The position numbers and the translations under genes are program-made. Shown piece after piece: positions 9,863-19,858 of a DNA stretch of 64,000 bases. Every line of letters starts with the position of its first letter. The first letter of the stretch is position 1. The notes under the pieces are model-generated. The model made no database searches, was not told the DNA's origin, and saw only the letters and a list, made by a program, of their open reading frames with translations. Origin of the DNA: Alkaliflexus imshenetskii DSM 15055 (lineage in GTDB: Bacteria > Bacteroidota > Bacteroidia > Bacteroidales > Marinilabiliaceae). The stretch is taken from assembly GCF_000517065.1 (NCBI RefSeq), contig NZ_KI912105.1, positions 1,107,334 to 1,171,333 of the forward strand, in the 5' to 3' direction.

Positions 9863-10185
9863 GAAGCAGAGTTTATTAAAATTCCCACATCTATAATGAA
9901 TTATGTCATACTTATGCAAAAGTAAGAAAAAGTTGTTAAGTATGTATAGAATCAAAGTACCTGTTTATTATTGTATAGCCTAATGATAAAATTACTGATA
10001 GAAAAAATCGCTAGGCACAAGGGTTTTCGATGGAAAGGATAAAGTGCTAAACCAACATCGGCAAACAATTAATTCTTTTCGCAGACTTAGTGGTGGAGGA
10101 TTACATGAAATGCGATTTCGCTGCGGTGTTACGCCATTGACATGTTTAAGAATAAACAGTGCGCAGCAAAATCAGCAACATGTAT
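9863..10185. other. Intergenic region, nothing clear
   Basis: 323 bp between the GH2 start and the kinase stop. I looked here for a missing receiver or AraC domain of the kinase and found no open frame. A reversed TACTTTTG box at 9918-9925 may belong to a promoter for the GH2 gene, but no -33 element is at the right spacing. Confidence 0.3.
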
Positions 10186-13100
10186 TTATTGATTATCAGG
10201 AAGATAAAAATAGAATGTGGTTCCTTTACCTTTTTGGGAGGTGAGCCAAACATCGCCATCGAGCAAAGTAATGAGCCGTTTGGAAATGCTCAGACCCAAT
10301 CCAATGCCTTCGAAGAGACGCGTTTTATTATGAAGCTTACGGAATGGAATAAATAGCTCCTCAAAAGAGGCTTCATCTATTCCTATGCCCGTATCCTGAA
10401 TGAGGAAGAGATAGGCAGACGCGGGCAAATCATTGGGATCAGTGTTGAAATAATTGGCAAGTGTACTTCTTGAGACTTTCCGAACCGTAAGACTCACGTA
10501 ACCTTCGGCTGTAAACTTACGGGCATTGTTTATAAAGTTAAACAACACCTGTTTTAACCTCTCTGAGTCAGTATCAATGCGATCTTTGTCGGCAATCTCA
10601 TCCGAGTTAATACTGAAATCAAGATTGTTTGAGCGAAACTGAATGGCAGCAATGCGAAACAAAGAATCGAGAAATGGCTTAAGCAGAAACTCCTTTTTAG
10701 AGGTTTTAAGTTGGCCTGCTTCAATAAGCGATACGTCAAGAATGTCGTTAATAAGTACCAAAAGACTTTCGCCACTGTCCTGAATAATTTTAATGAACGA
10801 TTTTTTATCATCCTCAGAAAAGAAAGGGTCAGCCAGAAGATTTGAGAACCCGATGATGGCATTCATGGGTGTGCGTACCTCGTGCGACAGGTTGGCCAGA
10901 AATGCTGTTTTGAGCCTGTCCGACTCCTCGGCCTTCTCCTTGGCTACCAGCAGATCCAGCGTGCGCTCCTTCACTTCGTGCTCCAATATGTTACGATGGT
11001 TTTCCAGCTCCTGCTTCTGCAGCCATATCTCTTCACGAGATTGTTCTAATTCTGTATTTGACAGTTCCAATTCCTGTGTGCGCTCTTTCACCAACACTTC
11101 AAGTCGCTTTTTCTGCCACAAAAGAACTTTCAAACCCAAATAATATAAAAATACGAGTATGATGACAATCAAAATAATAACCACAATACGAAACAAGCGA
11201 CTTTCGAAGAAGGGAGGTATAACCTTTACAACAATTTCATTTACCTCATCGGACCAAACACCATCGCTGTTGCTTCCCTTAAAAAGAAAGCGGTACGTGC
11301 CTTCAGTAAGATTGGTATATCGTACCGGAATAATGGCCAGAGCGGTGTCCCACTTGGTATCATAACCCTCCAGCTTCCATGCAAAGCGGTTCTTTGATGA
11401 CAAACTATAGCTAAGTACTCCGGGAAAGAAAACAATCTCACCATTACCTCTTTCAATCCTTATCTCTCTGGCATCATCGTATTTTACATCGAGAAAACCC
11501 TGGTTAACCAGCATCACATTCTCAAACCCGAAAGCGTAGGATGAAATCCTTACGGGAGGAACAAACGTATTAAACTTAAAATCACATGGATTAAATTCGA
11601 CAAATCCATTGGAACCACCAAACATCAACAGCTGACTATCAGCTGACTGGTAGAATGCGCCTTCATTAAACTCGCTGCAAAATGTTCCTTCTGCTGCCTC
11701 ATACTGACGGATGTTGCGTATGTCAGGTTCATAGACACATACACCAAAGTTATTGCTGATCCAGAGACGCCCGTCACAATCACTGATTACACCAAAAACA
11801 TCACTCGCTAAAAAGTCTTTGGCGTGACTAAAATCTGCTTTTCCGGTAATTTCATCAAACCGCAACAACCCAGAACCATAGGTCCCCAACCAAATTCGTC
11901 CTCTTTTATCAATGGTGACCTTGGTGATATGGTTTGACTGCAAAAAACCTCCACTGCCTTCGGCTACCTGAAACCACTTAAAATCTCCGGTTTGGACATT
12001 TAATTGGAAGAGGATACCATTTTGAGATCCAATCCACAATATAGAGTCGCCGGCCAACGCTACATCGGTTAATCTGTAGTGCCCGTTGCCCATAAAAATA
12101 TGTGGCAGAGGATAATGGTCGTAATCATCACTTTTTGTATTATACCTAACTACACCGCAATCGGTACTCAACCAAAGCACATCTCCATCACCTTTTATCA
12201 TACCGTTTATTCTATTCAGATAATCTGAATTTATGTGAGGCTGCGACAGGCGAATCAATCTATGCCTGCCGGTTAGCAAATCCAAGTTGATTATGCCATC
12301 AAATGTACCAATCCAGAGATTTTTGGAATCGTCTTCCACCATCCTTGTAAAGAAACGGATATCGTACCTGGTGTCAAACTTACTAAATTGAGTTTCGCTG
12401 GCACGCTTTAAATAGAGCCCATCGAAAGTAGAGAACCAATAGGTTTTTTCCGAATCCTTAAACAACATATAGACGCTGGGCGATGGAGAATTCGAATGCA
12501 CTCTCAGGTCAAACGCTTTGAATTTAATTCGGTTATAGTCGTACTTTGCAAGGCCATTCTTAGTGCCTATCCATAAAATAGATTGGTCTTTCAGAAAAAA
12601 GAGGGTTTTTATGTCATTGTCGGGCAAGCTGAGCGGATTACCTGGATTAAAGGCAAAATTCACCACCTCACCTGTTCTGTATTGAAAATAATAAAGTCCC
12701 ATGTAGCGCGTTCCAATCCAGATATTCTTCTGGTTATCTACCACATGGCCGGTAAGGTAGCTTTGAAGCTCCTCACGACGCTTTAAAACTGTGATTTGTC
12801 CGCTCGCATTTACTGATTTTAATTCATCGGGAGACGTGATGAGCATGTTTCCATCAGTCCATTCGGAGATGGAGAGCACATCTGTCTTTACAACTGTTTC
12901 AATCAGATGAAAAGGTTGATCATGATCCCCAAAACCAGAGATTTCAAACAAGCCATGGGAAGTACCCACCAACCTGCGGCCATATACTTTTTGAATGACG
13001 CTAACCCGTAAGTTGCGTTCTACATTTCCGGGAGATAGAATTTGAACCTTCCCTGATGATAATTCAACCGCAAATAGTTTCTGACTGGTTCCCACAAAAG

Positions 13101-13599
13101 CCCAGCCATCTTCAACAAACAGGGCGTTGATTAATCCGCCATAAGCCTGTTGCGCATCGCCGTGAACCGCTATTTCACGAAAATGATAAGATGCCAGATT
13201 GAGCTGCACAAGACTGCCTTTATTTGTTCCCAGCCAAAGGGCGTTTCCGGATGGGTCGGCATAGATAGCACGGATGCCATTGGATGGAATGGAGAGCGAA
13301 TCATCAGGTTGGTTGCGGAACACATCAAAAGCCACGCCATCATACCTGTGAAGTCCTTCCGAAGTTCCAATCCACATATACCCCTGGTGATCCTGCGCCA
13401 CAGAACGTATAAAAGGATGCACAAGCCCCTGCGATTTGTCATATAACTCAAAGCGCACACTATCAGAAACATAACGACCATAAGCCGCACCATTCCCGAA
13501 GTACGCCATCAAAACAAAAACAATTACAACATTATGGATTAATCGCCCCATCAAACCAATTGTATTATATTCCTGCAATCCACCAAAAAAATACTTCAC
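10186..13599 (-). CDS. Two-component propeller histidine kinase (HTCS-like, lacking regulator domains)
   Basis: A 1137-residue sensor. A signal or transmembrane segment is followed by about fourteen propeller repeats of the type WIGT..GL..YD (residues ~40-700). A Y_Y_Y domain follows (~705-790), then a transmembrane helix (~800-820) and a coiled coil (~825-880). HisKA has phospho-acceptor His906 in LSHEVRTP, and a HATPase domain follows with GIGIDEASFEELF and EGIGLGLSISK. Classical Bacteroidota hybrid sensors continue into receiver and AraC domains. This one stops after HATPase and no partner regulator is encoded nearby. An alternative start is the Met at 13551, just before the hydrophobic segment. 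It probably senses a glycan fragment and controls flanking genes. Confidence 0.93.
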   Translation of the reverse strand: MKYFFGGLQEYNTIGLMGRLIHNVVIVFVLMAYFGNGAAYGRYVSDSVRFELYDKSQGLVHPFIRSVAQDHQGYMWIGTSEGLHRYDGVAFDVFRNQPDDSLSIPSNGIRAIYADPSGNALWLGTNKGSLVQLNLASYHFREIAVHGDAQQAYGGLINALFVEDGWAFVGTSQKLFAVELSSGKVQILSPGNVERNLRVSVIQKVYGRRLVGTSHGLFEISGFGDHDQPFHLIETVVKTDVLSISEWTDGNMLITSPDELKSVNASGQITVLKRREELQSYLTGHVVDNQKNIWIGTRYMGLYYFQYRTGEVVNFAFNPGNPLSLPDNDIKTLFFLKDQSILWIGTKNGLAKYDYNRIKFKAFDLRVHSNSPSPSVYMLFKDSEKTYWFSTFDGLYLKRASETQFSKFDTRYDIRFFTRMVEDDSKNLWIGTFDGIINLDLLTGRHRLIRLSQPHINSDYLNRINGMIKGDGDVLWLSTDCGVVRYNTKSDDYDHYPLPHIFMGNGHYRLTDVALAGDSILWIGSQNGILFQLNVQTGDFKWFQVAEGSGGFLQSNHITKVTIDKRGRIWLGTYGSGLLRFDEITGKADFSHAKDFLASDVFGVISDCDGRLWISNNFGVCVYEPDIRNIRQYEAAEGTFCSEFNEGAFYQSADSQLLMFGGSNGFVEFNPCDFKFNTFVPPVRISSYAFGFENVMLVNQGFLDVKYDDAREIRIERGNGEIVFFPGVLSYSLSSKNRFAWKLEGYDTKWDTALAIIPVRYTNLTEGTYRFLFKGSNSDGVWSDEVNEIVVKVIPPFFESRLFRIVVIILIVIILVFLYYLGLKVLLWQKKRLEVLVKERTQELELSNTELEQSREEIWLQKQELENHRNILEHEVKERTLDLLVAKEKAEESDRLKTAFLANLSHEVRTPMNAIIGFSNLLADPFFSEDDKKSFIKIIQDSGESLLVLINDILDVSLIEAGQLKTSKKEFLLKPFLDSLFRIAAIQFRSNNLDFSINSDEIADKDRIDTDSERLKQVLFNFINNARKFTAEGYVSLTVRKVSRSTLANYFNTDPNDLPASAYLFLIQDTGIGIDEASFEELFIPFRKLHNKTRLFEGIGLGLSISKRLITLLDGDVWLTSQKGKGTTFYFYLPDNQ

Positions 13600-13955
13600 G
13601 AAACCACGCAGTTATGCTCTCTAAACGCTTCAATTTTTCCAATCTTATTCGAATATAGTAAAAATGAAGGTTATCACTAAGTCACAGATTCAGTACATTG
13701 ACTTAACAGCGATTTCTGTCATCGACGAAAAGCAGCCAAAACACTAAAAAAAAGCGTCAAGACGGTGGATTTAAGAACTCGAAAAATATCAGGAATAATT
13801 TGACAAACTGATAAAAAAATGGTGTCAACGATTTTTATTGCCTCTTCAAATTAACATCAAAAGTGTTTTTCGGGTTATGCTGGTAATTGGTTTTTGATGA
13901 TAGATAGCCAGACGTAAGATAAATAGATGCGTCGAAGCTTGCCATCACATAAAAA
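13600..13955. other. Intergenic region, nothing clear
   Basis: 356 bp between the kinase start and the GH110 stop. No open frame of note, no strong hairpin and no exact promoter match on either strand. Confidence 0.3.
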
Positions 13956-15785
13956 TTAATGAATGACAACTGCATCAATCGCAGATTTCTCTATCCGCAA
14001 ATCAGTATCAGGATTGAACGTGAAGTCGAACGCATTTTCGTGGATCTCCACATTATTCACCCTTTCAAAAAAGAACCTGTGCGTATTCCAATGAAAAGGC
14101 TCAAACGCCATATTTGAAACCACACGGTTATTGCGAAAAATTAATCCATCAACCGATTTAGCATAAACCAGTGGTCTGTCGAAGGTCTCAAACAGATTAT
14201 CCTCAATCACAATTCCGGAATGAAAATATTTTGTTTGTCCAGCCAAATCAGGAATTTCAGGATAAATAGATATTACGGCGTTGGTGAATTGGTAGTAGGC
14301 TGTTAGCGCATTTACAAACCGGTTACCCCGGATAATGACTTCGCGACAGGCACCGGTTTCGTACCATCCATTGGCATCGCCACACAGCAAAATGGCAGTG
14401 CCATGGGTATGGTCGAACAGATTATGCTCACAAATCACCCGCTTGGGCGTGCTAAAGAGAACGCCTCGTGCCCGGTTATTGCGCACCACATTGTTGCTGA
14501 ATACCACTTCGGGTGTCCATGTAAGATTTTCAACAGCCATTTCATTCTCCACCCTAAACCCTTCGCCCAAAGGCTCGCTAAAAACAATCAAAAACTCCCG
14601 GGCGCCATGCGTAGCTTCACAATCATAGGGTTCAATACGCTTTATAGTGTTTTTTACGCCAGCCAACTCCATTCGGGTGGTTTGCACAAACTGAACCGAA
14701 TCGCCAGGCTCGCCCCATAAAAACCCCCAGGCCTGATGGTGCATGTATCGGCCAATCACCGTATGGTTGTCAAGCTGGTCAGTAATTTTCAAGTAGGTAC
14801 CGTGTACATTGATGGCATCATCGGCCATGCCTTCATACAATCCGTTGCGGGAAATGATGACACCTTTGCAGGCCGAGAAATGGGTAGCATCGGCCTGAGT
14901 GGTAAAAACACGGCGACTTCCTTCACGTAATGCCACATTAAAACCATCGAGCAGAAAGTTTTCGCTCATCTGTGCCAATAAGCCCATACCTTCGGCATAA
15001 TGAACGGTAACATTTTCGAAACCAGTATCTTTAGACAGTGAAACAAAAACTCCAGGTGTGGGGCGATAATAGGAGCGCAGCACAAACCTGTCGCCCGGCA
15101 TAACAACATCGGCCTGCCAACCCTCAATCTTAAGAAAATCCGCGTTGAGCTCGTCCACATTACTGGGATTAAAAGTCACGACACTTCTACGGTAGGTTAA
15201 TCTACCATCCTTACTGAACGACATGCTGCTTTGCGGCGCAATCTCATATTTGACTCCTGTGAATGATAACCGGCCATCTTCATTTATCAGATAGTTCCCT
15301 TTGGGATAGACATCAGCAGTAAAATAGCCATTTTCTGAATCAACTTCAACAACCTCGAGCTGACGAATATGAGGCAGCTCAAAATCGATGGATAGATTCT
15401 TCATCAACACGTTGTTGCAGTTTACTATAGCCACCGGCAGCATGCGCCCATGGAAAATAAAATCGGCGCCTGCCCCATCAATGGTCACGTTTGAAAGATT
15501 CTCGAATGCAAAACCCACCGTTTTGGGGTTATCCTGATCATGGTTAGAGATGTAGTACTCGCGAAGGGCAGCGCCATCGGGATAAAAATCATATCTGATG
15601 GGTTCAAACCTAACAATTACAGGTTTTTCAGATTTTCTTTCCTTTAGATAATCTGTGAGAGCCTGAGCAGCAACAGAAGCATTTCCATCGGAAGCAGAAG
15701 CTTCCAGAAAATGAGAAAAACAGATTACTTCCGGTTTATTGCAAGCTGCAAAAACCAATACAAAAATGAGAGATAAATACTTCAT
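13956..15785 (-). CDS. Alpha-1,3-galactosidase, GH110 lipoprotein
   Basis: A 609-residue right-handed beta-helix protein with a lipobox (Cys15). The sequence has the layout of GH110 enzymes from Bacteroides, which remove alpha-1,3-linked galactose from blood-group B and linear alpha-Gal structures with inversion. Typical segments are RFEPIRYDFYPDG, the helix turn NLSNVTIDGAGADFIFHGR, QADATHFSACKG, and the acidic pair Asp322-Asp323 in ADDAINVHGTYL, a candidate catalytic site. It is the usual length for the family. GH110 members also act on algal galactans, so the substrate is inferred from the N-glycan and sialic acid neighbours. It ends 46 bp downstream of the MalY-like gene and could be its operon partner. 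Confidence 0.9.
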   Translation of the reverse strand: MKYLSLIFVLVFAACNKPEVICFSHFLEASASDGNASVAAQALTDYLKERKSEKPVIVRFEPIRYDFYPDGAALREYYISNHDQDNPKTVGFAFENLSNVTIDGAGADFIFHGRMLPVAIVNCNNVLMKNLSIDFELPHIRQLEVVEVDSENGYFTADVYPKGNYLINEDGRLSFTGVKYEIAPQSSMSFSKDGRLTYRRSVVTFNPSNVDELNADFLKIEGWQADVVMPGDRFVLRSYYRPTPGVFVSLSKDTGFENVTVHYAEGMGLLAQMSENFLLDGFNVALREGSRRVFTTQADATHFSACKGVIISRNGLYEGMADDAINVHGTYLKITDQLDNHTVIGRYMHHQAWGFLWGEPGDSVQFVQTTRMELAGVKNTIKRIEPYDCEATHGAREFLIVFSEPLGEGFRVENEMAVENLTWTPEVVFSNNVVRNNRARGVLFSTPKRVICEHNLFDHTHGTAILLCGDANGWYETGACREVIIRGNRFVNALTAYYQFTNAVISIYPEIPDLAGQTKYFHSGIVIEDNLFETFDRPLVYAKSVDGLIFRNNRVVSNMAFEPFHWNTHRFFFERVNNVEIHENAFDFTFNPDTDLRIEKSAIDAVVIH

Positions 15786-15831
15786 ACTAAAGACACTATT
15801 TCCGACTGTTGTTTTTCAAATACAGATTGAT

Positions 15832-17046
15832 TCAAACATTTTGAGGCACAGACGAATTGAAGCGCTCGTGAATATCTAGTTGCGATGCAGCTTCGCACAA
15901 GCTAAACAATCCCTCCTGCACCACACTCCATGGCGCGCCAATATTCATACGCATAAAACCCTCACCACCCGTTCCAAAGCACATACCATCATTGAAACCA
16001 AGGCGTGCTTCCTTCACAAGAAAACTCTTCAATTCCTGTTGAGTCATTTGCCATGAACGGAAATCGAGCCATAACAAAAAGGTAGCATCCGGTTTGACAA
16101 CCTGCACCGAAGACAGGTTGTTTTTAATAAAATCTATCGATTGAAGAATATTATTCTCCAGATACAATTTAAGTTCACTGAGCCAATCATCGCACATGCA
16201 ATAGGCCGTTTGCATAGCCAGCGTACCAAAAATACTTGCTGTATTCACATGGCAGCCCCGCATGAGCCTGCGCATGCTTTTCAGAAGTGACGGGTTAGAC
16301 GCAATGAGATATGCAGTTGAAAGTCCGGCCAAATTAAAAGTTTTACCCGGCGACATACATGTGACTGTAATTTGAGCTACATCATGCGACATCGAAGCCA
16401 TGGGCGTATGTTGGTTGTCAAAAAGCGTGAGGTCACAATGGATCTCATCAGAAACTATAATCACATTGTTATTAAGACAAATTGCACCAATACGTTCCAA
16501 TTCAGAAGGGCGCCACACCCGTCCGACCGGGTTGTGCGGATTACATAAAAAAAACACCTTCACATCATCTGGTCTGGTGATCTCCTCCAGATTATCAAAG
16601 TCAATGACATATCCGGTTGCTGTTTCACGAAGGGGATTCTCAATTACCCGGCGGTCATGCTCACGTATCACGCTAAAAAAGGGCGGATAAACCGGTGGTT
16701 GAACCACAACCCCATCACCAGGCATGGTAAACGCCTGCACGGCATACGACAACAGTGGCACTACGCCTGTGCTGAACTCAATCCATTCAGGCTCTATTTG
16801 CCAGCTGTAGCGTTTAAAAACCCAATTGCAAATAGAGTCATAACACACATTCGGCGTGCCGGTATAACCAAACACCGGATGCGCAGCTCTTTTCATAATG
16901 GCATTGTGGACAGCTGGCGGCACTTCAAAATCCATATCCGCTATCCAAAATGGCATCACGTCAGGCTCACCAAACTCACACTCGCGATTGTCGTATTTCA
17001 CAGATTGGGTTCCCTCACGGGATATCACCTTATCAAACTGATACAT
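15832..17046 (-). CDS. MalY/PatB-type PLP C-S lyase (aminotransferase fold)
   Basis: A 404-residue class I/II PLP enzyme. The family signature FWIADMDFEVP is near the start, CNPHNPVGRVW near residue 168, SDEIHCDL at 199-206, and the PLP-binding Lys235 lies in SPGKTFNLAGL. These features match cystathionine beta-lyases of the MalY/PatB group, which release pyruvate, ammonia and a thiol from cystathionine or cysteine conjugates. MalY in E. coli also acts as a repressor modulator of maltose genes. It is unusual to find it between GH110 and the sialic acid transporter. A role in glycan use is not evident, and it may simply be a passenger gene. Confidence 0.9.
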   Translation of the reverse strand: MYQFDKVISREGTQSVKYDNRECEFGEPDVMPFWIADMDFEVPPAVHNAIMKRAAHPVFGYTGTPNVCYDSICNWVFKRYSWQIEPEWIEFSTGVVPLLSYAVQAFTMPGDGVVVQPPVYPPFFSVIREHDRRVIENPLRETATGYVIDFDNLEEITRPDDVKVFFLCNPHNPVGRVWRPSELERIGAICLNNNVIIVSDEIHCDLTLFDNQHTPMASMSHDVAQITVTCMSPGKTFNLAGLSTAYLIASNPSLLKSMRRLMRGCHVNTASIFGTLAMQTAYCMCDDWLSELKLYLENNILQSIDFIKNNLSSVQVVKPDATFLLWLDFRSWQMTQQELKSFLVKEARLGFNDGMCFGTGGEGFMRMNIGAPWSVVQEGLFSLCEAASQLDIHERFNSSVPQNV

Positions 17047-17172
17047 GCAATAGATGTTTTTTTGAATAAGAAAGGGAATTAAAGCATTTTTTCCTTATTC
17101 AAATTTACAAATTTTTACTCGAACAGATTTGACTTTTTGTAATATTTTGCAAATCTATCTAAAATAACAAAA

Positions 17173-19824
17173 TCATCCCTTCCTTATTGTCTTCCAGGTG
17201 AAGCCTCCCAGCTCATTTTTGTTGGGAAAAATAAAACTCATAATCCAACCTATTGCCACGCTGGAAAACATGCCAACAAAGCCATACATGAGGAAGCTAA
17301 GCGAAGTATGGTTTTTGACCACTACCAGAACGATTAAACCGGCGGCCACACCAATCAATGCAGCAACACTGCCAATTCGTTTGAAGAAAATACCCATGAT
17401 AAACAGTGCGCCTAAACCACCTGTGAGCAGTCCCAGGAAGGTGTTAAACTGGTCCCAAAGCGAGGCAATGTTCCAGGTAGCCAGAATCAGCGCCATCCCG
17501 ATACCAAAAACACCAATTAAGATGCCGGACCAGCGCGCCACCTGCATACTTTTTCGGGATTCAACCCGAGTACTTAGCGTTTTATAAAAATCGTTGGTGA
17601 CCACAGCCGATACTGAATTGATATTGGAAGATAAAGTTGACATGGCCGCTGCAAAAATTGCTGCAATCAATATTCCGGCAACGCCAGATGGCATTTCTGA
17701 CACAATAAACTGAGGAAATACCGAATCGATGTTGGGGTTTACTACGCCTAACTGAGCTGGATTGGCAATATAAAACGCGTAAAGACCGGTACCAAGCAAA
17801 AAGAACAACAAAGAAACCGGAATACTCAGAAAGCCATTCAACCAGATGCTGCGCGCCGTAGCCTTTTCGTCGCGAGTGGTCATGTAGCGCTGCACCACAC
17901 TTTGGTCGCTGGTGTAAGAGATTAGCGTATTGGCCAGGCCGCCAATAAGTACAACCCAAAAAACGGGCTGTGTAAAGTCAAATCTAAAATCGAAGGTTCG
18001 AAATTTATCATTATCCATGGCGTTGCTCCAGAAGGTACCAATACCTCCATCGATGCCACTCATCATATAAAAAAATGCCACGAGTGCGCCACCAACCAGG
18101 ATAAACCCCTGTATCACATCGCCCCACACCACAGCCTCGATGCCGCCGCTGGTACAATACACAATGGTGACAACCCCCATGATAATGATAGCAAAATAGA
18201 CATTGAATCCTGTGACTGCATGAAGCGCCAGCGAAGGCAAAAAGAGTACAATGGCAATGCGGCTCACCATAAAAAAGATGAACAAAAGCGAAGCAAGCCA
18301 ACGCACCGTGCGGTTAAAGCGCATCTCAAGGTATTGATAGGCTGTATCGAAATTAAACCGTTGAAAAAAGGGAAGAAAAAACCGAATGACCACCGGCGCA
18401 ATCAATATGATGGTTAAGTTGAATACGAGCATGCGCCAGTCGGCCGCATACGTTTTTGCAGGAATGGCAATAAAAGTGATGGCACTGAGAGTGGTGGCGA
18501 AAATACTGATACCGGCGGCCCACCAGGGGATGCGTCCACCAGCTTTAAAAAAGTCGTTGGTGTCATTCTCACGACTCATAAAATAAAAGCCCAGCATGAG
18601 CATACCAATAAAGTAAACGCCCAACACTAGATAGTTGACCCATCCAAAACCGGTATGAACTGACAGTGTTATCTCCTGCACAAATGCACTGCGGATGCCA
18701 GGCCTCTGTTCCCCTCCGGTTATCCACACAGTGTTTCCGCGCCACACAGGAGTGGCCACCGCCACCGGACTGCTAAGCGCACCAGCATCGAACCACGCGT
18801 CGGTCACGGTGTTATACACCAGCAATCTGTCGAAAAAACCAGAATGATTTATCCAAAGGCTGTCGCGACGTAGGATGGCATTTTCATCGCCCGTTGCGAT
18901 GGCGTTAATGGCTGCCTCAACCTGATTGAAAACAGTTCCCTCATCGCCGCCGGCCAGTAAAACGTGCGAGGCTCCAATTGGCACGGCAGTGGCCATTGCC
19001 AGAGGCAGGTGATTCCCTTCTTCATCCCGTATTGCTTTTCTCTGTATCCAATTTCCGTTTGATGGCCGGTAATGATACACTGCAGAATAAAAAGAAGTTA
19101 ACGGCTCAGACGCATGCCTTGCGCGTCCGCCAAACAGAAACAGAGCCACCTCTTCGCCATCCATTTGAGCCACAAGAGATGCGCCACTCAAAGCGACCGG
19201 TAACGATGGTAATCGTTGCCAACTGGCATCCTGCCTCATCAAATCCATCATAAAAAAACCATCTGACGGGCCGTCAGGAGATTCACCACCAGCCACATAA
19301 ATACGGCTACCGATAGCCGCAGCAGAGCTACTTCGGAGCGACTGCGGCAAATCGGGCAGTGAGGTAACCACAGGCTTCAGGCCGTCAAAAGCAAGCATAA
19401 ACACCGAGCGGCTATGCCCATCACCAGTCTGACCACCAATACACACCAAACCACCTGGCAGCGAAACAGAAGCGCCCTCACCAACGGCCATTGGCATGTC
19501 GTGGCTCTGATAAACCATTTGCCATTCGCCATTTGTATCGCGTTCGAGAACCGTTATGACGTCAGAGAAATACTTTATGTCACCTTCCCACGGCTTACCG
19601 TTGGGAAACGCAGTGCCGCCGGCCATGATAAGCCGCCCATTTTGCAAGCCGGTGAAACTGCCAGCCAATCCTTCCTGCAACTCTGCAACTCCGGAAAGAT
19701 TATATGTCCACGCCTTATTTTGTGAGACTCTGTTAATGCCCATCTCGTTGGCAGCCGTGGCTATGTTAATCATGATAAAAATTGCCAACAAACACCAAAC
19801 ACCTCGCATTCTCAATATCGTCAT
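17173..19824 (-). CDS. Kelch (sialate mutarotase-like) - sodium:solute symporter fusion
   Basis: An 883-residue two-part protein. A signal peptide leads into about six kelch repeats (residues ~30-385; GGxxFPNGKPWEG, VCIGGQ, VYVAGGE-like, LLAGGD, WITGGE), as in NanM-type N-acetylneuraminate mutarotases. From about residue 390 there is a complete SSS-family transporter with many membrane helices, including FKAGGRIPWWAAG, SYTSDQSVVQRYMTTRD and AMSTLSSNINS. The expected topology puts the kelch part in the periplasm. It probably converts released alpha-Neu5Ac to the beta anomer and passes it to the Na+-coupled carrier. It lies downstream of epimerase and lyase genes on the same strand. The sialic acid specificity is inferred from this context. 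Confidence 0.9.
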   Translation of the reverse strand: MTILRMRGVWCLLAIFIMINIATAANEMGINRVSQNKAWTYNLSGVAELQEGLAGSFTGLQNGRLIMAGGTAFPNGKPWEGDIKYFSDVITVLERDTNGEWQMVYQSHDMPMAVGEGASVSLPGGLVCIGGQTGDGHSRSVFMLAFDGLKPVVTSLPDLPQSLRSSSAAAIGSRIYVAGGESPDGPSDGFFMMDLMRQDASWQRLPSLPVALSGASLVAQMDGEEVALFLFGGRARHASEPLTSFYSAVYHYRPSNGNWIQRKAIRDEEGNHLPLAMATAVPIGASHVLLAGGDEGTVFNQVEAAINAIATGDENAILRRDSLWINHSGFFDRLLVYNTVTDAWFDAGALSSPVAVATPVWRGNTVWITGGEQRPGIRSAFVQEITLSVHTGFGWVNYLVLGVYFIGMLMLGFYFMSRENDTNDFFKAGGRIPWWAAGISIFATTLSAITFIAIPAKTYAADWRMLVFNLTIILIAPVVIRFFLPFFQRFNFDTAYQYLEMRFNRTVRWLASLLFIFFMVSRIAIVLFLPSLALHAVTGFNVYFAIIIMGVVTIVYCTSGGIEAVVWGDVIQGFILVGGALVAFFYMMSGIDGGIGTFWSNAMDNDKFRTFDFRFDFTQPVFWVVLIGGLANTLISYTSDQSVVQRYMTTRDEKATARSIWLNGFLSIPVSLLFFLLGTGLYAFYIANPAQLGVVNPNIDSVFPQFIVSEMPSGVAGILIAAIFAAAMSTLSSNINSVSAVVTNDFYKTLSTRVESRKSMQVARWSGILIGVFGIGMALILATWNIASLWDQFNTFLGLLTGGLGALFIMGIFFKRIGSVAALIGVAAGLIVLVVVKNHTSLSFLMYGFVGMFSSVAIGWIMSFIFPNKNELGGFTWKTIRKG

Positions 19825-19832
19825 AACTTACT

Positions 19833-19848
19833 TTTCAAACGTTTGAAA
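19833..19848. promoter_or_regulatory. Perfect 16-bp palindrome before the transporter gene
   Basis: TTTCAAACGTTTGAAA reads the same on both strands. It lies between the epimerase stop and the transporter start, 9-24 bp upstream of that ATG. Its shape (CG centre, even symmetry) is that of a LacI-type operator, but it could also fold in RNA near the ribosome site. Function inferred only. Confidence 0.45.
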
Positions 19849-19858
19849 CTCTTTATAA

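Noticed and set aside
9863-10185. Missing receiver and AraC domains of the kinase after a frameshift
   Set aside because: The region holds no matching frame on the minus strand, so the kinase end seems natural.
10044-10356. Short plus-strand frames near the kinase end
   Set aside because: Mostly antisense to the kinase gene and without features of their own.
17173-19824. Frameshift or assembly error joining two genes (kelch protein and transporter)
   Set aside because: The frame runs through without a stop, the linker is ordinary, and topology (signal, periplasmic domain, then membrane helices) makes sense for a fusion.
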